From Dysidea avara (Eukaryota > Porifera > Demospongiae > Dictyoceratida > Dysideidae): DNA of 64,000 bases. How positions within the stretch are numbered: position 1 is the stretch's first letter; each line of letters begins with the position of its first letter. Shown here one piece after another: positions 12,763-63,359 of this stretch. The stretch covers positions 1,819,445 through 1,883,444 of the forward strand of contig NC_089276.1 of assembly GCF_963678975.1 (NCBI RefSeq), read 5' to 3'. The notes below the pieces were generated by a model. It did not search any database. It had not been told where the DNA came from and saw only the letters and a program-made list of their open reading frames with translations. Made by a program: the position numbers and the translations under genes.

Positions 12763-12890
12763 GGGTAGTTGGAAAAGGTAGACATGGTTGGATGTGGAGA
12801 TGGACTCAGACACAGACATTTTGTATTTTGAAAATGTCTGTGTCTGAATTCATGTCCACATCTGATCATGTCTGCCTTTTCCAACTATCC
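12763..12890. mobile_element. Hairpin (foldback) element
   Basis: A 128-bp inverted repeat has arms of about 55 nt. The outer ends are AGTTGGAAAAGGTAGACATG and its complement. The inner arms GACACAGACATTTT pair around an 8-nt loop, GTATTTTG. It sits only in the decayed RWD-PARP copy, not at the matching place near 24.84 kb, so it inserted after duplication. Confidence 0.82.
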
Positions 12891-13950
12891 TGTAAATAAA
12901 AAATCTAATCAAATCAAATCATGATCAATCCTGTGTTGATGGTCATTAATTGTTCCATCCTCAAGTCACAAACATCTGCAGCTGGTCATTGTAAGCACTG
13001 GTCTAAGAACTTCAACACAACATCTTAAGTTACACTGTACTATATAATATTTATTTTGTTAGTTTATTTTATGACATCACTGATTAATTGACCTAATAAT
13101 GAATAAATTCCTGTATAATGTGACTACAATTTTAGCATTCTCTGAAGAAAATATTTTGGTGAAGAATGCCAGTGTAAAAAATAAATTTACTAAAAAGAAA
13201 AAATAGAGTAATTCGTTAGCAGTAGATTTTTAAACTTTGTACTATTTAAGTTTCTTGGAAGCACTGTAATAGCACTGAAATAAAATTTCAGAGAAAGGAA
13301 TATTTTCACCATCGTATTTACTCAAAGCTATTGCAATATGTTAATAAAACTTGGTATGTCATCTTACATATCAGACTGTATGTACCGTAAGCTCATTTAC
13401 ATCATCATTAGAATTGTATTGATTACTGTTCTAAAGAATACACATAGCTAACAAGAAAATGCAAGAGTGGGATAGACATGATAGTTAGTCTGTTTAGGTT
13501 TAGTGAGTATCTATTTGTTGATGTTGTTTATTCTCATACATGACACCACATTTTCCATCCACTGTTATAGGTTGATAATGTAGTCTCATCCTGTGAACTA
13601 ATTTCACCTTCTCAGTACTTAGTCAATGAGACTGCTAACACAATGGATACCATAGAACATCATTATATTCATTAGCAGTGCAGCCGTTCCACTTATCAAC
13701 TAGTGAGTGATGATTAGTTTTATTTTTACTAGACAATACTATTATTGTTCACTTCCTTGTCTAAACTAAAGCACTGTACTCTGCACTTCCTGCTTACTAC
13801 ACTTCTGTATTTATACAGCATTTCCTCAACTTTGAAATTCCTGCCACAATAAACCAACCCCATAGTATGGCAGACGCATAAGCATGTTACAGTATATCCA
13901 TTGTAAGCCATGTAAAAATTAAAAGCACTTTCCTCTGCTAATACTATTAA

Positions 13951-14280
13951 CTATCGATCAATATTGGAAATTACCATCCTTATACCTATCAGTTGACAGA
14001 AATGGACTTCTAGATACATCTTTCCCTCCTCACCACCAGACTCAACTTGCTCATAGAACTGGATAGTTGTAACATCATGGAGGAGGTTGGTGTGATTGTG
14101 TACTGAGCCACAATTACTGCAGGTGATGTCATTACAGGTACAGTTGAGTGAATCATTGTCACCAGAACTTTCAGCTGTGTCGTATGGTAGTGTCAGGATC
14201 AGGTAGAGCTTCTGCAACTTGCTGCAGTGGCTATCAATGTTACAAGAAAGACAATGACGATGAGAATCTTAAGATACATC
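13951..14280 (-). pseudogene. Pseudogene of the secreted-protein gene at 17.5 kb
   Basis: It copies exon 1 of the neighbouring gene, including the start (14280), signal peptide (MYLKILIVIVFLV) and the NCTCNDITCSNCG block. Deletions after the signal peptide shift the frame into a TGA. The GTAAGT donor after SNID is deleted, and exon 2 is missing. About 70 bp of upstream sequence and part of intron 2 (near 13.75-13.9 kb) are also recognisable, but the TATA box is lost. Confidence 0.87.
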
Positions 14281-14284
14281 CTTT

Positions 14285-16289
14285 TGGTTGCACCCTAAAT
14301 CTCTACTGTAGTATCTAGACATCTCTCTTCTTTACTGAACTACAGCCTAAAAGTTGAAGTACGTCACTAGCTATAGCTATTAAAGAGGCATGGGCATTGT
14401 TGCAATATCAAGACTGAATAATAATTCTGCTGTGTGTTTTGCTCTGTCTCTTACTGTCTGTGTGAAGAAAACTTTTTGAGTCAACCATCAATGCAAAAAG
14501 GAGTAACCATGATTAATAAATATATGTGCTACAAATAGATCTTTCTTGAGTTTGGAATTTGGACATCCGAAATGCTCATTCTAACATTGTACAGCTCAAT
14601 TGTACCACATTGAGGATGGTGCATGAATGGGTCCAAATAGGCAGTGTGTTTTGTGATATTGTACGTAATTTCCTCTGTTTTAGTGCTATTGGAATACTTT
14701 ATATCGATACTGAGGTATCAGGGTTGAACTTTCCTTTGATATTTGACGACATGTGACCAACCTCCTCTGGACTCATATTGTGCATCTGAGTATACATCGG
14801 AGTATGATGGAGATAAGGGAGCCAAGTTCGAAGAAAATCAGCAGTGGTCAACTGTCACTAATCAGGCCTTGCAACTAGCAGGTTGACATTTGAAAAACAC
14901 TTATGATGTAATTGTATTACTTTACAATGTCAATGTCACAGCATTATAACTTAGCCTCATAATTGAACTACAAGGAACAACTACTATTTGCCGAAACTAC
15001 ACTATTTGCCAGTTGTTTCAAAAAGAGTTTACATCTTAATGAGTTTTATGGAATTCTTATTAGTTTGAGCTACTGAACTGTTCTTGGAATAGGAATTAGA
15101 TGTTAATTACCTGGTCCAAATAGACTTACCTAGAATCTCATCACAGTGAACTGTTGTAATTAGCTATTCTTGGAAAATCTTTGGCTTTGTGCCAATCTAT
15201 GACTGCCAGACTGTATATACATGTATATAACGTGTAGTGTAGTGGAGTGGAATTCCGCAGATCAATATTGGCCATTGATGGCTTAACTGTTCCAAGTAAG
15301 CAGCAAAATTAATGTACCTGGGTACAAATTATAACAAACAGTTACAAATACATAGTCAATTTTTGGCTGTCATATTTCAGTTTACATGCATATATGGCAT
15401 TACAAAAAAACTTGTAACTTCGCGACTGTGAGTGCAGCAGTATTTAGACTGAGGAATACATCTTGCCATGCAGTATAACGAATACTATTGTTATTGTAAC
15501 AACTTCCTTTTGTGAGCTTATTATTGTTTTTAGGTTAATGTTCACACACACACACACACACACACACAGATTGTGGAACTATAAATATATATGAGTTGAT
15601 CACATTAAAAGGTCACATCAGTCTAGACCTTAGACGTGTTTCAAATAATTCCAATGCAAGTGCAATGAAATTTGGGCCATCCATGATCACTGTAAAGTAG
15701 CTAATCAGTAGTAAAATTTAACTCCTACCAATTTTCAACATGCTCCGAGGGAAGGTAGACTAGAGTAGCAACAACTGAATTGGTATATAGACTAGAGTAG
15801 CAATTGGTAGCCATTGCACTTAAATTCATAAATTCAACTATGTGAAACTATAATTAACACTTTATGGTAGTCATTGGGCATTGTCACACATTTCCTGTTT
15901 TAATTATTGTACAAATGAGTAATAATAATAATAATTACTTATGTTGATTAGCAGTTATTACTGAAGTGACAGCCACACAAGTGTAAATAATCGTTCTACT
16001 GTCTATATCCAGCTTGCAGCCATCTAAAGCTGGCTGTGATAAATGTATGTTGATAATCTGAGTTGATATAAAGTTTATAGCTAATTAACTGTTGTCACAT
16101 TAGCTATAATATTATCAGTATTATCCTCCAATCACTAGTGCCCCATATCATTGCTAGTTTGTTATAATAAACACCATTATGATAAAATTTTAGTTCATTG
16201 ATGTGTAACAAAGATCCATATTTATATATATCATAAATCACAGCTACAAAACTCGTCACTCCTACATGCATATCTGTGTATATAGAAAG
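14285..16289. other. Intergenic interval without a supported gene
   Basis: Nothing gene-like is seen on either strand. It holds a (CA)n run at 15543-15568 and AT-rich sequence. Short open frames here lack family signal or splice context. Confidence 0.6.
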
Positions 16290-16295
16290 TTTATT
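16290..16295 (-). terminator. Poly(A) signal of the secreted-protein gene
   Basis: AATAAA on the minus strand, 53 nt beyond the stop codon at 16348. Confidence 0.55.
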
Positions 16296-16347
16296 AATAA
16301 AGTGCTATTGTGCATGTGGTCAAGTGATACTGTCTTCTTCTTTGCAG

Positions 16348-17554
16348 TTACAGATTACCACACATGAACCCACTCAAGGTAGGATCCAGCTGACGTTCCA
16401 GATATGCCACTCCCCTTGTAAGTGAGTGTATATCAAACACTAGTGACCTCAGTATACACTCAATAACATCGTCACCATGCATGACGAAAAGACTAGCATA
16501 GACCTTAAGGTAGTCACTTCGCTGGTACACTGGACAGAGTGTCCCCAATCCGAGCTGTAGAAAATTTTGAAAAGCCATACAACTATAGTTGCATACAATT
16601 TTATATAGCAGTGTAGCTATATCACTCAATTGCAGTAAATGATATTATCAACAAGTCAATGCTATTGCTCTCTTCAAATTCCATAAACAAAGCACTGTAA
16701 ACTTCCTATTAACTACAGTTCTTATTTTACATTAACTAATAAGCCACAATAAACTCCATCCATAGCACAACTTAGACTAACATATGTTTTGTTCTGCCCA
16801 TTTTAAGCAAAATAAAAAAAGTAGTTTCCTGACAATATGTTTAACTGGTTGCCTAAGTACAACAGTTAAACTATAAAAGTGCATGTGTGTCATATTATTA
16901 CCTTAATTCGTTGAAGGGCCTTAGTTGATGCTTTAAGATGAGCAAATATGGAGTTGAGTTGTGCTCTTGGTACTGCATGATGATCATATTGATATTGTCG
17001 TTGAAGCTCATAGTAGTATGCATTCAGTACTGTGTACTGCCAACAAGCCACATCATTCTTAAGTACTGCTATCTTGCTATTGAGCTCTGTTATTGCAACA
17101 ATTCTGCAGAGTACACTGGAGTACTTCAACTACACAACAACACATACAAGTAATTACTGACACTATCTAACTATTGATCACTTACATCAATATTGGAAAT
17201 TACCATCCTTATACCTATCAGTTGACAGAAATGGACTTCTAAATACATCTTTCCCTCCTCACCACCAGACTCCACTTGCTCATAGAACTGAATAGTTGTA
17301 ACATCATGGAGGAGGTTGGTGTGATTGTGTACCAAGCCACAATTACTACAGGTGATGTCATTACAGGTGCAGTTGAGTGAGTCAGTATCACCAGAACTTT
17401 CAGTTGTGTCATCTTCAGTGATGTTGGCTGGCTGTATAGTAGTGTCAGGATCAGGTAGAGCTGCAAACTGCTGATTGTTTGGTGAATCTTCTGAAGATGT
17501 AGCAGCTGTCATTGTTGCAAGAAAGGCAACAATGATACAAATCTTAAAATGCAT
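16348..17554 (-). CDS. Small secreted protein of unknown family, three exons
   Basis: Exons on the minus strand are 17554-17186, 17129-16902 and 16554-16348, all joined in phase 0, giving 267 residues. Introns are 56 nt (GTAAGT) and 347 nt. Residues 1-19 form a signal peptide (basic start, then ICIIVAFLATMTAA). A Ser/Thr/Asp-rich linker with possible N-glycosylation sites follows (NIT, NCT, NHT). Next is a cysteine cluster CTCNDITCSNC. Exon 2 is mostly helical. Exon 3 has CPVYQ and ends MCGNL. A minus-strand TATA box, TATATAAG, lies at 17639-17632, 78 nt upstream of the ATG. AATAAA at 16295-16290 is 53 nt after the stop. I recognise no domain. A partial pseudogene lies at 14 kb. Confidence is good for a real gene, none for function. 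Confidence 0.78.
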
Positions 17555-17631
17555 CCTTTCTGCAGCTCAAACTTCTATTATAGTAGCTAGATCTCTCAAT
17601 TCTTGACTGAACTGCAGCCTGAAAGTTGCAG

Positions 17632-17639
17632 CTTATATA
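17632..17639 (-). promoter_or_regulatory. TATA box of the secreted-protein gene
   Basis: TATATAAG on the minus strand, 78 nt before the start codon at 17554. The position fits a core promoter with a short 5' leader. The element is missing from the pseudogene copy. Confidence 0.6.
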
Positions 17640-18870
17640 CCAGCAGGAAACCATGAATAATACCGTTGTGGGGATGAAGTAAGGTACGTAATCTTTTAAC
17701 AGTTTTGACGTTTGTTAGTGGTGGTGACGGTAATGCAGCCAGGATACCACATTAAAGTTATGAATTCTAAACAGCTTACTGTTATTGCCGAAAGCATTTC
17801 TTTGATCTAACACTATTGGTATACTGTATTTTGATGACCTTATCCATATATTGTATTATATCAGATTGTCACATTGAAGCTGTTTTCATGGAAAAAGTAA
17901 TCACTTCTTTGAAATATTCTTAATAGCAATATGTAGTCAGACCTCATCTGATGTTGGTGTAAAATTTTCTAACCTTATAGGAATTTTTCTGATGATCACA
18001 TTGTACACATTAGAGGACTGAAGGTTGAGATTGAAGTGACCTGACCTTCATTGTTTGCATATATCATTATAGCTCAGTTTACATTTTGTAAAAGTTGCTA
18101 CTGATAATTGACAAGAATGTACACAATGCTGATAAGCTCAATTACCAATGGTGTAATAAGTAACTGTATCCACCCGCCTAATGGTATCCTGAACAACTGT
18201 AGCATGTTAACACGAGTACAGATGTATAAACCCACATTGGTATCTCACAGTATTATGCTTACTTAGGTTTGCGACTTGCCTTATTTGGAGTCAAAGTGAA
18301 TGTACCTAGTGTGAGATGTGTTTGTTTCAAAGCAAATCATGAGGCAATGATGAGTCATTATGACATCAATAATGTGGTATAATCCTGCTTACTAAGTGGA
18401 ATAGCGGTTGAAAAGAAGAAAACGTTTTGAGGTGACCATTTGGAATTACACTGCGCTTACAAGGAATTACCACATCCTGATTCATGTATTTCACTACCTC
18501 AGGTAGTGGTGACAAATGAGTCATAAACAAACACACAATAATTGACACCAATTACTTGTGCCAGCCCAGCTCTTCTGTTTAAGCATTTGGGCATTCCCCA
18601 AATCTACAACTCACACATTCCACTAGGCAGGAAGTAATATTCATGGTCAGCCAAGTTTTATAGTTTGTTTCACCTATAATAATCTGTTCCGCTATAACCT
18701 TATATATAGTAGCGGAAGCACATAACCACAAAGGCGCTTACTAGAATAAATTATGTATAATTAGCGCCCCTGCGCGTTAATTATAATTTTCTACCTGTAG
18801 TGCAAGATATTGATATTTTAATGGATGGTTGGTACTCATCGAAGTAGTGAAAGTCAGAACTACACCTACA

Positions 18871-38980
<20,110 letters not shown>

Positions 38981-39079
38981 TTGTATCCACATAGTGAACA
39001 AATTATTTTTATATACATGTATTATATGAAAACCAAATATTATTGGTGCAGTGAACTTTATGTACACTTTACTCACATT

Positions 39080-39101
39080 AAAATAAAAATCTTTTTATTT
39101 T
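39080..39101. terminator. Symmetric bidirectional poly(A) signal
   Basis: AAAATAAAAA, two bases, then TTTTTATTTT is a perfect inverted repeat giving AATAAA on both strands (39082-39087 plus; 39099-39094 minus). It lies about 100 nt after the RWD-PARP stop and about 13 nt after the SAS-6 stop. It could serve both convergent genes. Confidence 0.65.
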
Positions 39102-39111
39102 GTAATTAGTA

Positions 39112-52805
<13,694 letters not shown>

Positions 52806-53032
52806 AGGTTTTCCCGCCTTTTGAAATTACGCGCACGTGGGCACGAGCACAAAAGCTATGAAGCCTTTTGTTGTTGTGTAGAATAGTGGTTAATGCGAGT
52901 TAACCAATGCTAGTGTGTGCTGAGCTGGTATATTGACGTCAGTGGAAGTCTCGCATAGCTATTTATTGCGCAGAGAAGATTAGTTAGTCACTAGTCAAAG
53001 CCGGCGCGATACCGATAGCTAACAACGCGATC
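52806..53032. promoter_or_regulatory. Divergent promoter between SAS-6 and LOXL
   Basis: Only 227 bp separate the two start codons. The interval includes a full CRE palindrome TGACGTCA (52934-52941) and GC-rich patches (GCCGGCGCG near 53001). No TATA box is evident for either gene. A shared bidirectional promoter is inferred. Confidence 0.7.
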
Positions 53033-58715
<5,683 letters not shown>

Positions 58716-59599
58716 CTTTTATAACTATATTGTATGCGTGTATGTATTCAAGTCAGTTCATATATATACACTTGGAAGTTTGTGTAACCATGTCTGTCAC
58801 ACATGTGTTAAAGATTTTTTTGAATAATTATAAGATTACTATACATGTGGTTTAAATACACTCATCTTTGGAACTGGTAATGATACTTAATTGCTAAGAC
58901 ATTCTGCCATTCAGACAACATTAGTAAATTTTGCTGTAATTGTGTGCATGTATACCATATGTGTATACAAGTATGTACACTATACAGCAGAGCTGCAGTA
59001 GCTGCTATATAGTTACTCAAACACTTGAAGCTAGCTGGTCCTTGAACTATAGTAATAAATACTTTTCCACTGGCAATATATAGCAGTTATATAATATATT
59101 ATTATATTGGTGTTCCCTCCGGTCTGTTAGGCTACTTACCTACCACAATGACATATTAGCCATTCTGTGAGAAGTTTAAAAATATTAATTTATTCAATCA
59201 CTTATATAGCATAGCCTCGTGTAGTTACTATCTAATAAGCACAAATCTGCAGAGTAACTGGAGATATAAACATTAATTTAAGCAGGCGAAATTTTCTGAT
59301 ACTCTCCACTGAAGCTTTCCCCTGGCATATAGCTAGTCCAGAGTGCAAACACTCTGTATGTACAAGTTATTTTAATGTTATACATGCAAAGCATTGTTGA
59401 ATGTTAATTTAATACAGCTGCTCCTTGATAGCTACCAAGGTGGAGCATTAATCAGCTGCAGATTAGCTACTTGTGTTTCAAATTTGCTGATTTACAATTC
59501 AGCTTACTAACAAAACTTTTGTCCTTGGTGTGACTACCATAATAGCTACTGGATTGTTTCTGCAGATGACTACATAATTTACAACTTCCACACTCATCA
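58716..59599. other. Interval downstream of LOXL
   Basis: AT-rich 3' flank. An AATAAA occurs near 59050 but is far from the stop, so the poly(A) site is uncertain. No gene is seen. Confidence 0.5.
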
Positions 59600-60470
59600 T
59601 ATGCTAAATCTGCATGAAGTGGTCTGGGGCATGTAAATTTTTAAAGGTGTTTCGAAGTTATCAAAGTCTGGGGAATTAACAATTTCTTCTGGGAGGGTGT
59701 TCCATAGTCTGATATTAGAAGGAGTGCCGGTATGTATTCGTTGCCAGCTGTATATATCTGATGCTATGACCCTGGGTAGATGTAAATAAATGACTGAGTA
59801 AGATATCAGTTTATTTTGAGGATTATTGATTAATTTGTAAAACATATGTAGCTTGGCTTGATTTCTTCTAGGCTCTAAAGTTGGCCAGTTCAGATAGTTC
59901 AACATTGTTGTATCACTAGCTGTTCTGCTATAGTTGTTATGCACAAACCGTGCAGACCATTTCAATTCTGTTTATATCTCCAACTCAATATGGGGACCAG
60001 ACAGTTAAGTGTATTCAAGTACGAGATGGATATAAGTTGATGGTTGGAAGGTTTCTTTGCTAGAAAGCTCTGGCTTTGTTGGTTATCTTGCAGCTTGTTG
60101 ATGTGTTCTGGGACTATTATTTTGTTGGGTGACTGATTCACAGATTAAATATCTTAGTGGGAGAGGAGTCAGGAGATGTCTTATGGGTGATAGTTAGACG
60201 TGTACATTTGGAAAGGTTAAAACTCATTTGCCACTTTTGTGCCTATTTAGATAAGTGAGTCTCTTTGTAACGCCACTATTGTATCTTCGGGTGTGTGAAT
60301 AATTCTGTATAATTGTTAGTATTAATAATATTATTACCGGCAAAGGAAATGCCTGGGATTATTAAAGTGTCATCTGCGTACAGCTTAACATGTGATGAAA
60401 CAGTGGGAGATCATTGATGTGCAGCAAAAACACAGTGCAGAGCCCTGGGGCACTCCTGACAATACATTAG
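59600..60470 (-). pseudogene. Non-LTR retrotransposon (LINE) reverse transcriptase remnant
   Basis: From 60460 downward the minus strand reads SGVPQGSAL, then after a frameshift LYADDTLI (reverse transcriptase active-site box, 60382-60361). Degraded pieces include ITNKARAFLAKKPS. A 122-residue open end (59965-59597) has RFVHNNYSRTASDTTMLNYL, NWPTLEPRR and RLWNTLPEEIV. These are the C-terminal features of jockey/CR1-like LINE polymerases. Broken frames show it is dead, and the 5' part is missing. Confidence 0.85.
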
Positions 60471-60499
60471 CAGAACTTTATTATTATTATTATTATTGC

Positions 60500-60715
60500 A
60501 ACTTACCAGGGACAGGCTAATAGAATAATAATAGCCTTACCAGGGAATAATAATAGCCTTACCAGGGAATAATAATAGCCTTACCAGGGAATAATAATAG
60601 TCTTACCAGGGAATAATAATAGCCTTACCAGGGAATAATAATAGCCTTACCAGGGACAGCCTTAATAGAATAATAATATTATTATTATTATTCTATTAGC
60701 CAGGGTCTGGGGATA
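60500..60715 (+). repeat. 22-bp minisatellite between inverted AT repeats
   Basis: The unit CCAGGGAATAATAATAGCCT plus TA is repeated about six times with one or two substitutions. The array starts after ATTATTATTATTGCAACTTA and ends in AATAGAATAATAATATTATT, which folds back on itself. TACCAGGGACAG occurs at both edges. Confidence 0.88.
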
Positions 60716-61500
60716 GCTATATGTTTCTAGTCAGATTTTGAGCATCTGAGATCGAATTTTAGGTGGCAATTTTCTGTGTGCTAGCTGTCACATAAATTAA
60801 TTAGCTAATAGCTACTTACAAAAGGGTCTTCCTAGGGACAGCCTATTGTGCTCATATTTTACCTATATTATGCTGCACAGTACTAGTTTTCCCCTATATG
60901 TAGCTATTATTATGCTCACATTATTTCATTGTGATAATAAGGTGTGTTATATATGAAAAGATGCCATTATACTTAACATTTAATCTGAAAAGGCTTTAAA
61001 ATCATGTAGGTAATGGCAGTACTAGGTTGCAGAATTTGCTAAATTGGTTTATGTACTCAAATGTTGGGAATTCTGGTCCACATAGATATTAAGTTCAACC
61101 CTAGCTGAGATCGTGTTTGGATTTTTAGTTAATTAATGCTTATTTTTCATGGTGTGTTTTGTTTTGTTGTATGTCCCTTTATTTCATATAGCAGTCGAAA
61201 AAACAACAACATACTAAGTTTGCTGGAAAATTGAAATTGTTCAGCCTATTATCCTAGTACTATGCTTGATGCTTTCTGGCACCTATTGTGCTCTACACTA
61301 TGCTGGCATAATTGTCCCCTAGACTGTCTTCCACACACATTCAAATTAGCAACTTTGATGACTAATAACTTCTGATTTAAGAAAAAGCTATTGAGTTGAA
61401 ATTTGTTCAGTGGTGAGTGCCAACATATTCTATATTGCTAGAATTGGATGTGTGTGGAAGATCCCTTTTACAAATCTGGTTACAAATGTGACCATTCAGG
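60716..61500. other. Interval without a supported gene
   Basis: AT-rich; nothing recognised apart from a GACTGCTCTATTAGAGTA motif just after it (61505). Confidence 0.5.
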
Positions 61501-61621
61501 TGGATGACTGCTCTATTAGAGTATTTTGATCCTGAAATAGTGCCCAGTTTCTGGAAACCTCAGAAATTCCCATGGAGCAGCCTGTTTCTCACTGACAAAG
61601 TCTAAGAGAACATTTGAAAAC

Positions 61622-61915
61622 CCATCCCTCCTGGAGGAAGGCTGAGTGTGGTCCCGACCAGACATTGGGTGACCTGCAGTTTGAATCCTGTGGCTGGAGG
61701 GATTTTTTCCCTTACTTTGGCCCCTTTTCTTATTAGCTATACGCTGTTAGTCATTTAAGTCTCAGCCGAGATCTCAGCCCCTGTAATCATTGTTAGGTTA
61801 GGTAATCCAAAGGCTGCAGCACATGTTACTGTCAAACCTTCAGTGCTTATGATTATGATTGTGATATTTGGAAGGCAGCAAAATGCTGATGGTCACTGTA
61901 AAACATTAATAATAA
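61622..61915 (+). mobile_element. tRNA-derived SINE, copy 1
   Basis: The head has an A-box-like GGCTGAGTGTGG (about 61640) and, 40 bp on, a B-box-like AGTTTGAATCC (about 61679), as in a pol III tRNA promoter. The body contains TTACTTTGGCCCCTTTTCTT, GTTAGGTTAGGTAATCC and GGCTGCAGCACATGTTACTG. The tail is ATTAATAATAATAAA. It shares this structure with the copy at 61982. Confidence 0.75.
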
Positions 61916-61981
61916 TAAATACTTTATTTATTTAAGGCTTTACAGCACAAGTGCTGAAGGTAGGTTTATAAGGAAGAAAAT

Positions 61982-62220
61982 CCATCCCTCCTGGAGGAAG
62001 ACTGAGTGTGGCCCTGACTAGACATTGGATGACCTGCAGTTTGAATCCTGGGATTTTTTTTACTTTGGCCCCTTTTCTGTTTCACCTTATTAGCTATACA
62101 CTGTTAGTCTTTTAAGTCTCAGCCCTTGTAATCATTGTTAGGTTAGGTAATCCTAAGGCTGCAGCACATGTTGCTGTCAGACCTTCAGTGCTAAAGCATT
62201 AATAATAACCGAGATAATAA
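61982..62220 (+). mobile_element. tRNA-derived SINE, copy 2
   Basis: Same order as copy 1: CCATCCCTCCTGGAGGAAG, A-box-like ACTGAGTGTGG, B-box-like AGTTTGAATCC, a shared body with small deletions, and an AATAATAACC tail. It lies 66 bp after copy 1 in the same orientation, 290 bp upstream of the second LOXL gene. Confidence 0.75.
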
Positions 62221-62507
62221 CAATAATAAGGTGAAGTGAAAATCCGATCAGTACTACATAAATTAATCTCCAAAAATGAGAGAGAAAAAAATTAAACGGA
62301 ATTCCGGAACACGTGAGCTTGACCTGAGGGGCTGACCTACCTAAACAATGAACAGCGCGAGGAACAGTGGGATTGTGATTACATCAAGATCACAGTGCAG
62401 AATTTACTAACTTTAGTAGGATACAGTGATAGAACTTGGATAGTGTAAACGTAGAACAGCAACTACACTAGTTCTCGTGTTGATCTTGTGCTGGCCGGGC
62501 GTCACTC

Positions 62508-63359
62508 ATGGTACCGCTGATTGCAGTCGTGCTGTTAGCAACTGCAGTAAGTGCCAATCGGGAGATCAGGCTAGTTGGTGGTGATACAGTTAATCAGGGT
62601 AGAGTGGAGGTGTTAGTTAAAGGCAAATGGGGTACGATTTGTGATAATCGGTTTGGCATAAGTGACGCCCACGTCATCTGCAGGATGCTGGGTTATCCTA
62701 GCGCGCTTGTAGCTCGCCATGGTAGCCTGTATGGCTCAGGCAAGGGAAAGATTTGGATAGACCAATTGGGATGTACAGGCAGAGAAGACAGTGTCCTTGA
62801 TTGTGACATGAGTGAACTGGGGGTCAACAATTGTGACCATGGAGAAGATGCTGGCGTGGTGTGCAACAGATATTATGCTCCACTAGCACGATCACTTCCT
62901 GTTCGACTGACCTGTCCATACAATCAGACTTGTAATAACATTGCCAGAAAACGTGGTCCTGATCCAGGAGAATGTACCCCACTTGTACATGTTGAGGGGA
63001 TTGTTGAAGTTTACTATAATGAGAGATGGTGGCCAGTATCAGCTGATGAATGGGATGATGAAGATGTGAATGTGGTGTGTGGTCAACTGGGATATCCTGT
63101 GAGCTTTGGAACTGTGTCAAAATTGCCAGGACTTTTGCCACGTGGCATTAGGGTGAATAGACAGCAGAGGAAGTTATTTAAGGAAACACACTTGCAGAGA
63201 GTGACTATGATTGCTGTGGGTTGTGCAGGTACAGAAGGGGAGCTAAGATTTTGCCCTCATTATGGATGGGGTCCATTTGATAATCCTGGTGGTAAAGTAG
63301 CTACTGCAAGATGTGGATTCCATCCTCACCCATCCTGTGATGGTGAATGTCAACACCAG
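62508..63359 (+). CDS. Second LOXL gene, exon 1 only (continues off right edge)
   Basis: The 284-codon exon starts ATG with a signal peptide (MVPLIAVVLLATAVSA) and ends at a GTAACT donor in phase 0, the same place and phase as exon 1 of the LOXL gene at 53.0 kb. It carries two SRCR domains. The first is well kept (GRVEVLVKGKWGTICD; GKIWIDQLGCTG). The second has changed: the paralogue's CDRCDHQ stretch is replaced by a longer Arg/Lys/Gln-rich one and a late cysteine (PSC) is now PGG. It is a tandem paralogue. The remaining SRCR modules and the LOX domain would lie to the right of the window. Confidence 0.88.

Larger units (their letters stand above)
6470..12930 (+). pseudogene. Decayed, rearranged copy of the RWD-PARP 5' half
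   Basis: The region parallels 18.1-25.0 kb, including non-coding blocks such as AAGCTCAATTACCAATGGTG (6548 and 18133) and GTTGTTCATTGACAGGCTT (10967 and 22942). Exon 1 copy 7710-7823 keeps MAEGFPV and SSKE but has a deletion and stops at TGA. Exon 2 copy 8712-8890 is open and keeps the RWD start LLQKEETEA with IFGEE. The exon 3 copy (about 9960-10190) lies in inverted orientation and contains a stop. Exon 4 copy 11672-11812 has TAA after four codons. No PARP catalytic exons are present. It cannot encode the protein, and copy B at 18.9 kb is the working gene. Confidence 0.87.

Noticed and set aside
16938..17153. 71-codon plus-strand frame
   Set aside because: It is antisense to exon 2 of the secreted-protein gene, which has phase-matched splice sites on the minus strand.
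60500..60715. CRISPR-like array
   Set aside because: The units are contiguous with no unique spacers, and the genome is eukaryotic; it is a minisatellite.
62824..63141. 105-codon minus-strand frame
   Set aside because: It is antisense to the second LOXL exon.
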